Origin: Theristus sp. LFF4_11
Taxonomy: Eukaryota; Nematoda; Chromadorea; Monhysterida; Xyalidae
Length of the DNA: 64,000 nucleotides
Reading direction: 5' to 3'
Assembly: GCA_030248135.1 (NCBI GenBank)
Contig: JASANC010003315.1
Location: forward strand, 88,758-152,757
Shown here: positions 36,680 through 47,700 of the stretch, in pieces
How positions within the stretch are numbered: position 1 is the first letter of the stretch
How the letters are laid out: each line of letters begins with the position of its first letter
The notes under the pieces: generated by a model
What the model was told of the DNA's origin: nothing
Database searches by the model: none
The model's input: the letters and a program-made list of their open reading frames with translations, nothing else
Translations under genes and position numbers: made by a program

Positions 36680-37505
36680 ATGTCCGTGAATGCTCTGCAG
36701 ATGTCCACCATGATGACGTGCGGATTGAAGATCGGGCTGCTGCTTTTTACTGTAACCGTCTCAGTCGGCGCAGACGGTAAAAAAGTGGTTTGTCGCTTTG
36801 AAAAGAATTCTCAGCAGAAACTTTTGATGGATTACACAATGAAAAAAAATTGCAGGGCTGCAGGGGTCCTTTCACCTTTCAATCCTCTTTGGCAGGACAG
36901 GCAACGGCAAATTAATTCGTCGTCTTTCCGCTGAGAAATATGACCTCCTGATGCATTTCCAAATGTCACGAAGTTACATCTTATCACGTCGATCGCCTGA
37001 AGTCCCCAGCCAAAATCGTCCGAAACCAAAATCGTCCTCCAAAGAGTAAAAAATGCAGTCAAAATCGTCCCGAAAGAAAAAGCGGTCACATGAACTCTTT
37101 TGTCGTGTTTCCACTTTTGACACACAAAGCCATCAAAATCGTCCCGAAAGAAAAAGCGGCCAAATGAACTCTTTTTGTCTTGTTTCCACTTTTGACACAC
37201 AAAGCCACCACAGTATTCGAACCGACGAAAAGCACTTTTCAGTCGAACCATACGCGCACAACTGGGCACACGCGCATCCAGACGGTTGCCCGATCGACTG
37301 TGTCGCAGCCAAGAACGGCCATTTGTTCCTGAGGTGCATCTGTGACGTTCGTGTGATGTCGATGAAACGAAAGTTGCACAACGCATTCTTACAAGCGAGA
37401 AAGAAACTTGAAACAACGAATTTGAGCGTGAAACGATCGTTGGCTAATTTAGTGGCGTGCCCACCAGGGTGCTTCGGTTTTTATCCGGAATGTTATTGCC
37501 GTTGA
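36680..37505 (+). CDS. Small secreted protein with eight cysteines, two exons
   Basis: Exons are 36680-36776 and 37243-37505. The donor GTAAAA and acceptor TTTTCAG fit in phase, and the model closes at 360 nt (119 aa). Residues 12-31 form a signal peptide (core GLLLFTVTVSVGA). The mature part has cysteines at 48, 52, 64, 66, 105, 109, 116 and 118: C-x3-C-x11-C-x-C, a basic helix-prone linker (about 70-100) and C-x3-C-x6-C-x-C. The two halves thus repeat one motif, C-x3-C ... C-x-C, which suggests internal duplication. Met at 36701 or 36710 are other possible starts; all keep the signal peptide. No membrane segment follows. I do not recognise the family and assign no function. The gene is tail to tail with DCTN6, 368 bp apart. 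Confidence 0.6.
37060..37208. repeat. Tandem duplication, 74-bp period, in an intron
   Basis: The block CAAAATCGTCCCGAAAGAAA with TTTCCACTTTTGACACACAA occurs twice in a row (from 37060 and 37134). It lies in the intron of the cysteine-rich gene and explains the longer open frame there. Confidence 0.85.
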
Positions 37506-37872
37506 ATACACTTTATTTCAGGTGGAATAAGTTCACATTTATTTGTTCACCATATGTTGGATAAAGTTGATTTGACAAATGAAAAGTAGATTATGGTTAA
37601 AGATTTTAAAAGCATACGGTCAATCATTTCATCTGTGGGAAGCCTGACGGAAATCTGGAAGCACATCCCTCATCAAAAAACCATTGTTTAGATTATGAAT
37701 AGACTTAAAAAACGCATAATATGCATGCAGTGCGGTCACACAAATAACTTGGAATGTACGAATAAACAACAATAGACGAATCCGAATAAATTCAAGCCTT
37801 TCGTTCCTAAAATTGACGAAAAACGACTAGACATTCAGTGTGCACAAAACAACCACAAAAGTATGCACTAAA

Positions 37873-40122
37873 TTATTTGGCGACAGGCCCACCAACTAGC
37901 ATGTGATAATTTGGCAACAATTTTCGGAGCAGGTCCATTTGCGCTAGTGGCAGTTGCGGTTCGTCACGGGCGATCCGTTCAATGCAAACGGTGTTCTTGG
38001 TGATTTCGTCTGCGCGGCTGGAGAGATTTTCGGATTCTGAAATCAAGATAATAACGCGTTTTTTACAATGCGATTTCGTTTTCACCAAGTCACCGTCAAA
38101 TGAATCCTGAGTTCTAATGTATATCAGGTCGTGTTTTCGTCTTCCTCAAACACGCATACTGCATTTGATGTTACATACACACAGACAAGAACCAAGCACA
38201 GAGGCACACAGACACACACAATGAATTTGAATGCAAGCTAACTGATGCATTGGTTACGCTCAGCAAGACGGTGTTGTTGTTTGAAATGTAAAACACCAGA
38301 AACCACCAGTTAAAAAGTGAGATTAACAAAAACCAACCTAATTTCAGTCCATTCGCCTGACTAGTTGCATGAGAACGAATGACGGTTTTATCAGGCAATT
38401 TACCCGGCGTCTTCAACCTGCTTCTCACCCCAATCAAGCAGCCATCACCCAAATCAACGCCTGCGCCAAGGTGAACTGCAAACAAATTTTTTACCAACAA
38501 ATAGCCTAGTTTTTTTTCTTCACATGTTTTTTCACAGCGACACTATTGTGGATTTATTCAAACGTGTCCGGACTAAAATGACGTCATTTGCTTTAAAAAC
38601 GCTCGTTTGTCAAAGTACAGGCACTAAAATGTCAGTTTGGTGTGACTGACTCGACATTCACCATTTGTTTACGGGAAGAAATTGGCTAAACGGTAAGTGT
38701 GGCTTGCTGTGAACGGCAAGCGCATGTTTGGCGGCACATGACGTCATTTCAGTGGGACACGTTTGAAAAATAGATCATCTGAAGCAATACGCGCTGATTG
38801 GCTACGAATCCAAAATAATGAAAACCAGAGCAAAATCTTCATGCTTGCACGCGCAAACAAAACAGTGTTTCAGTCGAACAAAGGAAATCTTCAAAATCGC
38901 AGACTTGGTGTTGCACACCAGGGACCGGACACAAACCGGGAGAGGAGTATCACACACAGTCCACAGAAGCGCCAACTAGAATGAGAAGTCTTCATCAAAC
39001 CAGAGTGAGTCCCGCAAAATAGTTTAGAGGGACCGCTAACTGCAGCACATACCCTCCTCTTACGGACCTCGTCGCAATACATGAACTCAAAAAAACACAG
39101 CCAATCACCGCAAAACAAAACTACTTCATTTTTTTCTCGTCCAAAACTTACCGCCAACCTCGACCAAATTCCGGCTGCCAATCTGAGATGATTCGATGTC
39201 TGCGCAAAAAAGTAAGATTAGAACTTCAAATGAAAAAAACTGTAAAAAGTTTCAACTTTCGAACATAAAAAAACGATTTTCCAAAAAATGAACGCACAGC
39301 TGTTCACTTCGAACACGTTGCTGTCGCCGATAATCAACGGCTTTGAATCAGGTTGCCTGAAACAACGACTGAAGATTTTGAGAGTTACAGCCGCGAAACT
39401 TCCATTACCCGCATTAACCCACCGAAGCATGGTACACGTAGCTTCACCCATGGCGTTTTGAAACTCGCCAAAGTAGAGGAGGGCGCATGAAACATTCAAA
39501 TAAGAAAACAGAAAAACCATATGGTTAATGCTGATGTGAATAATCGGAATCGTTCACAACATCCAACCTGTTTACAATACACACTTTCTCTTCAATCAGA
39601 TTATTATCACCAATAATAATGGGTCCAGTTTCGGCTAAAATCTGAGCCAGCGGATGCACGACGCAGCCGTCGCCTGAAAAAATCGAAATGCACACCAAAG
39701 ACACTGGTCACAAACAAGGAGCAGCCAAAACCATCCACATTCTGATCTGCAGATATCGTTTGCAAACGGTCAGTGCGGTGTTTTACTTGTGAACGTTAAG
39801 ATTGGTTGGTACCAGTGGAGACTTCAAAAACGAACTGAACGCAACGTCAGTACTGACGACACAAACACACTAAAAACAAATCGGCGACTAAAAACCATCA
39901 AACTGAAAACCCCCACCGATTGTGATTTCGCCTTTCAGCACCGCAGACGAGCAAATCAGTGCACCCTTTGATTTCAAGCTGGAAAAGGTTTTGATTGAAC
40001 TGAAGAAAGAAGTGAATTGCTTGCAGTTAGTGACGTAACAAAGCGTCGTAACCTTTCAATAAATCTTTTTTACAATTTGCCATTTACCTGAACGAAGAGG
40101 GTTCAACAGTTGCTTCCGTCAT
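37873..40122 (-). CDS. DCTN6: Dynactin subunit 6 (p27), seven exons
   Basis: DCTN6 is a left-handed beta-helix protein of the dynactin pointed-end complex, which links dynein to cargo in the cytoplasm. Exons: 40088-40122, 39917-39978, 39568-39673, 39298-39356, 39152-39199, 38338-38475, 37873-38036. Phases close; 612 nt give 203 aa (human 190). Hallmarks are GEITIG, HPLAQILAETGPIIIGDNN, LIEEK, KPLIIGDSNVFEV, GDGCLIG and, at the end, the helix LLRKLLPNYHML. The hexapeptide repeats of the beta-helix run through exons 2-6. Oddity: about 30 extra residues separate KLPDKTVI from NTVCIERI near the C-terminus, so the expected ENTVI-like turn appears twice. Minus-strand AATAAA sites occur near 37510 and 37536, beyond the stop. 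Intron 5 holds a MITE. The start is the first ATG with an in-phase donor. Confidence 0.92.
38557..38767. mobile_element. MITE in DCTN6 intron 5
   Basis: The ends are TTCAAACGTGTCC and GGACACGTTTGAA, with a second inverted block ATGACGTCATTT just inside both. It is about 210 bp and non-coding. No clear target duplication could be settled. Confidence 0.65.
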
Positions 40123-40189
40123 GTGTTTTTCAGTTGTTTATAAACGCCTCCAATCCAAAAACTGCTCTACCTCTGCGTATGCCGCCGGT

Positions 40190-41088
40190 GGCAATTGGGG
40201 GTCGTCGGCGTCGGCGGTCGGAGGCTAGGGTTGCTATGCTATTTGCTAAAAATAAAAAAATCGTTATTTTTGTTTTTTCAAAACACATTTTTTCAATTTT
40301 TTTTAATTTTGAAAATTAAAATTTGTGATAAATCAATCAGAGTCCGAAGAACCACATTTGAATTTGATATGCAAGCGCCTCCCGCCTAGGGAGTCCCCCC
40401 GCCTAGGGTTGTTAAACAAAAATCAAAAAAAAAATTTTCAAAGTGATTAAAAAAACAAAAATGCCCCTTTTTCCTAAAGCTTCATTACTAAAGCGCACGC
40501 GCACGGCATGCTCATGCTCATGATCCACTAGCGCGCGTGCACACGCTCCGGCCCCAATACAAACTTGTTCAAAACGCAATTGTTCTTAAATCTTTCTTCT
40601 TGAAAAGGCTTGGCTTAGGTTAGGATTAGGTCAGGATTATGTTTAGCTTAAAATTAGGCTTTAGGATTAGGTTTTGGTTTAGGTTAGTTTTGGCAACGTC
40701 CGCCAACATCAGTGGTTTGATTTAGTACGACAGGCCAACCGATTTTTTTTAATTCGAAAAATTTTCCTCTAATATGCTCTGAAAACCTCAATTTTGGCAC
40801 AATTTTTCGAAAGTTCAACAAAAATTTTCTTTGATATTACCTCGTAAAACTTTTAGCAGTCGATTTTTTTTTAATTCGAAAAATTTTCCTCTAATATGCT
40901 CTGAAAACCTCAATTTTGGCACAATTTTTCGAAAGTTCAACAAAAATTTTCTTTGATATTACCTCGTAAAACTTTTAGCAGTCGATTTTGGACCGTTTTA
41001 CCGACTGATTTCAGGCTTCAACAACATCTGCGATGAAGTTTTTGAGCGTCCCACCGGTCGATCCGGTACCCGGCAATTTTCTAGGGCG
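40190..41088. repeat. Cluster of broken hAT-type fragments
   Basis: It contains a TAGGGTTGCTATGC start at 40226, a family B start (TAGGGTTGTTAAAC) near 40405, and family B interior at 40741-41050. A 121-bp segment is exactly doubled (40742-40862 and 40863-40983). A diverged relative of the 296-bp MITE lies at about 40480-40740. No gene is seen. Confidence 0.7.
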
Positions 41089-41096
41089 GTCGATCC

Positions 41097-42121
41097 TAGG
41101 GTTAGGGGCTTTGAAAAAAAAAATTTTTTTTTCGTTTTTTTTAATTGGATTTTTTTTTCAAACTTAAAAAAAAATTTGAAAAATTTTTCTTCTACTTTGC
41201 TCTGAAAATTCGATTTATGGCATAATTTTTTGAAAGTTCAAACCAAATTTTCTTCCCAACTTCTTTGTGTGCTTAGGTACATGTCATTATTTGGTCATTT
41301 TGACCGACGTACTCCATGTTTTTCGATTTGGATGACTTCTAGAGTCAATTTTTAGCGTTGAAATGACTTAACTGAATTGAAATATCGTTTCAGAAATCGT
41401 TTTCTTGCAACTTAGAACATGTTTTTTCAGTCGGTGGTAGGCCATGAGATGAACATGATATTTTGTTGATTGGCGTATGTTATAGGTCTACAATGGAGTT
41501 GTGCGATATATTGTTAAACAATTGGAGCGGAGATGTTGGTTAATACCACATCACACGACCGTTTTTCAGATACCCGATAACATGGCCACATGTTAAAACT
41601 TGCGTGCTGAGCTAAACTAACGTGTTAAACTTGCGTCTGTCAGTTGCCCGCAACGTGATCGCGAAATCATGGTACGTGTTTTCGATACGATGATTTGAAG
41701 AGTGGGCTCTCGCCATGTGGCAGATAGCATAGCTGGTTGAACCTGAAAGTAAGTGTCTTGGGGGGGGGGGGCGACCGGGTCGACAGGGGTTGCCGACTTA
41801 GCTACAGCAAACAGGAATTTTTGAACACAGTCAAATTTTGGTAATTTTCTAAAGAGGAACAACTAAGAACGGTTCAATATTCAAGTACACGTCGAAAATT
41901 GTCCTGTTTTACTGTTGAAAATGCAACTTTCCCTCTATGAAATGGACATAATTTCAATAAAACACGATTTTCGCTCTTATAGTTTTCCGGATCGTTCTGA
42001 AAATAGTCTAGATGAACTCAGCTCGACGAGACGCTTCGAACAAACCTAACTTGTAAAAAAAAATTTTTTTTTAATTTTTTTTAATTTAAAAAAAAATCCG
42101 GATTTTTTTTCCCTAACCCTA
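41097..42121 (-). mobile_element. hAT-type family A, copy 3
   Basis: TAGGGTTAGGGG to CCCTAACCCTA, 1025 bp, with the exact duplication GTCGATCC at 41089-41096 and 42122-42129. Orientation is opposite to copies 1 and 2. Non-coding apart from the copied short frame. Confidence 0.95.
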
Positions 42122-42149
42122 GTCGATCCGGTACCAGGTCGATCCGGTA

Positions 42150-42665
42150 CTCGGTCGATCCGGTACCAATTGAAATTTTCAGCTGTTTTACGGGTTTTTA
42201 GCGTTCAATTCGTTATGTTTTCGATTTTTCTTTGGTTGATTGTTGATACGATTGTTGATGATACGATATGAGACGACGACGACTTGCGACACTTGGTTGG
42301 TTTTGGGAATCGTAATCTGATTCTGAAAAATGCAAAACAATTGTACCATATGTTTTTTTTATTTTCTGAACTATTTTCCAGAAGAATAAAGCTCCAAGAC
42401 GGTGAAAATTTGCAAAATTATCAGCTCAGATAGAAAAGGAGAACAAAATAAAAATATGAAGACTGATTCGGTTCTCTTTTGGAGTTGAGGAAAAATGTCT
42501 GTTGTTTTTATTTTCATATTTCCCGCGAAAAAACCTGCGGTAAAATGTTTCAGACATCAGATAAAATGAGAGAAACGAAGAAAAATGGAAAACAAATCAG
42601 AAACAAATTGAATTGAATGCTAAAACAGTTGAAAATTTCAATTGGTACCGGATCGACCGAGTCCC
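42150..42665. mobile_element. Inverted-repeat element with GGTCGATCCGGTACC ends
   Basis: Both ends carry GGTCGATCCGGTACCAATTG, or its complement, followed by GAAATTTTCARCTGTTTTA, an inverted repeat of over 50 bp. The left side adds extra tandem copies of GTCGATCCGGTAC. Family A copy 3 is inserted next to this array. Confidence 0.7.
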
Positions 42666-42712
42666 CCTCCCCCCCCCCTTTACCTCGACACGGGTACTAG
42701 ACTCCCCCCACC

Positions 42713-43745
42713 TAGGGTTAGGGGCTTTGAAAAAAAAAATTTTTTTATTTTTTTTTCGTTTTTTTTTAAATTTGGATTTTTTTTTCAAACTTAAAAAAAA
42801 TTGAAAAATTTTTCTTCTACTTTGCTCTGAAAATTCGATTTATGGCATAATTTTTTGAAAGTTCAAACCAAATTTTCTTCCCAACTTCTTTGTGTGCTTA
42901 GGTACATGTCATTATTTGGTCATTTTGACCGACGTACTCCATGTTTTTCGATTTGGATGACTTCTAGAGTCAATTTTTAGCGTTGAAATGACTTAACTGA
43001 ATTGAAATATCGTTTCAGAAATCGTTTTCTTGCAACTTAGAACATGTTTTTTCAGTCGGTAGGCCATGAGATGAACATGATATCTTGTTGATTGGCGTAC
43101 GTTATAGGTCTACAATGGAGTTGTGCGATATATTGTTAAACAATTGGAGCGGGGATGTTGGTTAATACCACATCACACGACCGTTTTTCAGATACCCGAT
43201 AACATGGCCACATGTTAAAACTTGCGTGCTGAGCTAAACTAACGTGTTAAACTTGCGTCTGTCAGTTGCCCGCAACGTGATCGCGAAATCATGGTACGTG
43301 TTTTCGATACGATGATTTGAAGAGTGGGCTCTCGCCATGTGGCAGATAGCATAGCTGGTTGAACCTGAAAGTAAGTGTCTTGGGGGGGGGGGCGACCGGG
43401 TCGACAGGGGTTGCCGACTTAGCTACAGCAAACAGGAATTTTTGAACACAGTCAAATTTTGGTAATTTTCTAAAGAGGAACAACTAAGAACGGTTCAATA
43501 TTCAAGTACACGTCGAAAATTGTCCTGTTTTACTGTTGAAAATGCAACTTTCCCTCTATGAAATGGACATAATTTCAATAAAACACGATTTTCGCTCTTA
43601 TAGTTTTCCGGATCGTTCTGAAAATAGTCTAGATGAACTCAGCTCGACGAGACGCTTCGAACAAACCTAACTTGTAAAAAAAAAAATTTTTTTTAATTTT
43701 TTTTTAATTTAAAAAAAAATTCGGATTTTTTTCCCCCTAACCCTA
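42713..43745 (-). mobile_element. hAT-type family A, copy 4
   Basis: TAGGGTTAGGGG to CCCCTAACCCTA, 1033 bp, with the exact duplication CCCCCACC at 42705-42712 and 43746-43753. Nearly identical to copy 3. Confidence 0.95.
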
Positions 43746-44110
43746 CCCCCACCCCCTCCGCGAGAAAACACGGGATCGCACCCCCCCCTCACGGTGGTCA
43801 ATCTCATCTCAATTTTTTCCAAAAATACCGTAATTTTTGCATTTTTCTTGACGCTTGTGTCTATCCCTGCATAGATTTTGTTGTTTCTGACCAAACAAGC
43901 AGCTTGTTTGCACAAAATATTCTGTATTTCACAAGAATTTCTGTGTTTTTCTAAGGCAAAAATTTGGTATTACCCGTGCGATCCCGTGCACCCCCCCCCC
44001 TCACGAAATTTTTCTGCCAGTGCACCCCCCCTCAGGAAAATTTGCTGCCCGTGCACCCCCCTCACCGAGAAGGCACCTGACACCCCCCTCTAAAATTTGG
44101 CAAACACCCC
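43746..44110. repeat. C-run tract
   Basis: Repeated GTGCACCCCCC-type runs with CTCACG or CTCAGG spacers at 43985-44100, and again at 43746-43790. They resemble the C-run modules of the foldback at the window start only in composition. Strong G-quadruplex potential on the minus strand. Confidence 0.5.
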
Positions 44111-44129
44111 TCCCCTCACCCGAGGTCCC

Positions 44130-44700
44130 GCTTTCGCCACTGATATGGCGGAAAAATTAAAAAATGCCGATTTAAAAAATTCCAACATTTTTCCCCTAAT
44201 ATATTCTGAAAACATTCATTTTCGGCACAATTTCTGGAAAGATCGACAATTTTTTTGACATTATTGGTAAAACCGTCAGCAGGTCAAAAATCGACATTTT
44301 GGACCGTTTTGCCGATTGATTTTTGGCTTGAACAACTTTTGTTGAAATGAAATTTTTGAGCGTCGCGAGTCGCGACCCAAAACTTGGCTTTACATTTCCG
44401 ATGCAGTCAAGGTAACATTCCACTTCTCAGTGTAAATTCTGAGCGTCCGCGCCGAGCTGTTAGGGTTGTTAAAATTCTAGGGTTGTTAAAAAATGGAAAA
44501 TCAAAGTTGTGCGAGCCAAATCAACCAGGGAGTCAGAAGAACCACATTTGATGTGCAAGCGCCTCCCGAACATAGTTGTTCCAGAGCCGAAGGTTGGGGG
44601 CAATATATTAGCAATAATACATAGATAGCTGGAGCAAATTTTCCAGATACAGTAGCTGCAAAAATGGGGGGGGGGCAATTGCAAAATTTGCAAAAATCCA
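44130..44700. repeat. Broken hAT fragments (family B and CATAGTTGTTC type)
   Basis: 44150-44460 is a diverged family B interior, 44463-44570 an inverted family B end, and 44571-44700 begins CATAGTTGTTCCAGAG like the element at 56296-57069 but lacks its far end. Confidence 0.6.
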
Positions 44701-47700
44701 CCCCACTCTCTCGAACTTCCCAGCTTTACGAAATCAGTGTGTTATTGTTACGTCCCCAGTATGTCAGTCAGTAAATAATGTTTACAACAGCGATACCAGA
44801 ATTTTTCATTTCCTGGACCAAAGGAAAAATGAAAAACGTAATCATCACACAATGTGACAATACAAGGTGGGTCAATGTACCAAATGACCAACGCAAAAAT
44901 AGAAAAAGTTCTGCTATTGCTTGTTGCATCGTAAGAAACAGGCACACACGCACGTGTTGCATGGCCACACGAGTGCTGCTGCATCATTCTGTATTGTTTG
45001 TTCATGTTCAACTTTACTCTGTCATAGCAGAGTGATACTGGTACATTGTCTTCAAACTTTGACTTTAGTTCCAGATTTGGGGCTTTAGGTGTGGCGTGTG
45101 GGGGATGGAGGAAGATTGTGGGTAGCAATGATAACATTTTTACTTTACATTAACTGTGCAACATTAGTGTTATAACAGAGTGCATTGTCTAAGACTAGGA
45201 CTTCAAAATAACAATGAGCAGTGTATTTTTTTTTATCGTCTCAGCGCGCATTCTTTTTGTTGTTTGTTTTGCTTCCAGACTTGAAGTGAGCTAAAAAACT
45301 CACTCACAAGCTATTTGTCGTTGTCGACTTAGCACGTTGCAACAAATAATTTTAGTGCGCGGCAACACAGCGTCATATCGATTGAAATTATTCGCATATT
45401 TTGGAACCCTTCCTGTGCACTATAGCTTAGCTAGTTGTGTACACACACACGCTCCCGAGTGCCAGACTAGCCAGACTACTAAGCAAAGCATAGGTTCAGC
45501 GTTGGACACAATTTCCATTTTAGTATCAGTTCGTTCGTCTAGCTTGAAGTAAACATGTCTGAAAATATGTGGCTTTCTGCGACTTTTATTTCATTTTTCA
45601 TTGTGCGGCAAATTATTTTTTTTCGTATTACTCTCTCTGTGTGTAGATTATTGTACTCGTTTGTCTGTTTTTTTTCGTCTGAACCTGTTTCAGAAAGTAA
45701 GAAGAATCTTTCTCGCTTTTGAAACTTTCTTTTCTTAATCATTACGGTATTTAAGCGCATGTTACTTGGGTAAAGTGTACGTTCTTTTATCCGCGTTTCG
45801 TCAACCTTGGCTTCATTATAGGCCCAATAATAATGGCACACTGGAGTAAAGACTATTTGTCAAGTTGGGTAAAAAGTGAAGACCCGTCCAAAACGACAAA
45901 CCGAAGTGAAGTGAAACACGTCGGTGCACGTCAAAGGCATGTCTCCATGAACGGTAGTATGCATCAACACATGGCGTTACGTGCCGTGTCGTGCGGGTGC
46001 CGTGCATATACGTAGTGTACATGCGTCTGCAAGGAATGGACACGTCGTAAAACCAGACCTGACTTGAATTGACGTGCCGCGCCGTATGGAGCGGCCTTCG
46101 ACAAGAACTGAAAAATGGTTCTGCCTGCCCCTGCCTGATTAAATTATGTTTTTGGTCCATCAAACGACTCTATTTTTTCAGCAGCTGGTACAGCTAAAAA
46201 CCCTCGTCCTGTGCTTTACTGATAGCTGAACTGAACAAAATAATTTATCCTCTCCGCTCTGTTCTACTGACATGTCTACGCCAATTGCTCTTTTCAGCCG
46301 CTCACTTTTTGTGCAATTTTGTGGCAATGTTGATTGCTGTGAAATTTTTCATTGCTGGATTTTTTCAAGTGCTAATCTGCTAAAACATGAAACACGAGAA
46401 CCAAAACTTTTTTTCTTTGTGCACGTCTTCTATTGTATGGGATGAGTGGACATTGAACATGTCGGTGGCGGTCAACCCCCCGTCCCCCAGTTGAGTTCTG
46501 TTGACACACTTCGAAATTGTTTTCGCGTGGTACCATGATGCAGTTCGACACTTTGATTTCAACTGGCGGGAGAGCACACTAACAGCTTTGCATTTTACTG
46601 CAACCAAAGAACGCAACAACACTAAATCATCATTTTGAGTTCAACAGGGTGTGGGATCCCACAGAACAAAGCCATTTGGTTCCGCACGCATGGAATAAAG
46701 ACAGCAATAAAAAACTTGGTGTCCGTCCACTGTGCGGGATAGGGGAGTGGCACGAAAAAATCGGATCACCGAAATCCTTTAGTCTCATGAGAATTGCCGA
46801 CTTTGAGTCCGAACATTGTGATTGAGCGTGGAACAGTACCGCAGTCTTATGACGACATTGAACAATCTTGAACTTTCTTTCTTTGTTATCAGGCTTCCTT
46901 CCTACAATGCTCAAAACTAGCCTTTCTTACATTTAAATGTCACTTTCTGAAACTTTCTACATTTTTAGTTTTGAGTAACACGTTCGATGCGAATCACTTT
47001 TTACTTTGAAAAAAAGTTGTTTTGCGCAGTTTTACCGGAAGTTCGAGATAAATTACCGGCTGTATGGAGAACGAAAACAAAAACTCCAATAGTGTTTGTG
47101 AAATATTTTTACAGCATCCGCAAAACTTTGTGTTATCACAATGTGCCTTTGACATCTTTTTAACCCGGCAAATTTTTGCTTGTCCTTTGCTTAGCAAAAC
47201 GTTATTATTAATTTTCAAACTCGTTGTTGCTATGAGGTGGAATTGATCACTGACTTAATAACCTCCACAACAACAACAAAAACTAAACTAATAAGCAAAA
47301 TTAGAAGTTGAAAGTCTGTCTTGTCTTCCTTATAATCTTTATCAGCTACAAAACTCATTTTACAAACCTGTCTTTAAAACCCATAATCTTGCTCATTACT
47401 CAAATGTCAGGCTAACACGCGAAAGCGCCTTGACTGAGATTTTATATTAGCTCAGCCCACATGTGTAAAATGGTGTGAAACTGCTTAAAAATTTACCGAG
47501 TCGCTCATTTTTCCTCATGAGCACCTAATTGGTTGCATTTTGAATTCCACGCCCGCTGACCGCTGAACAAGCTGCCAATTACCGCACTAAAGAAAGCGTT
47601 TTCTGCAAAAAAACTGGGAAACGAAATGCAAAAGCGAAAAATTTCATTTGCATTGCATAATCGTGAGAAACAAAAATTCGATTATATCCTTTGGAACACG

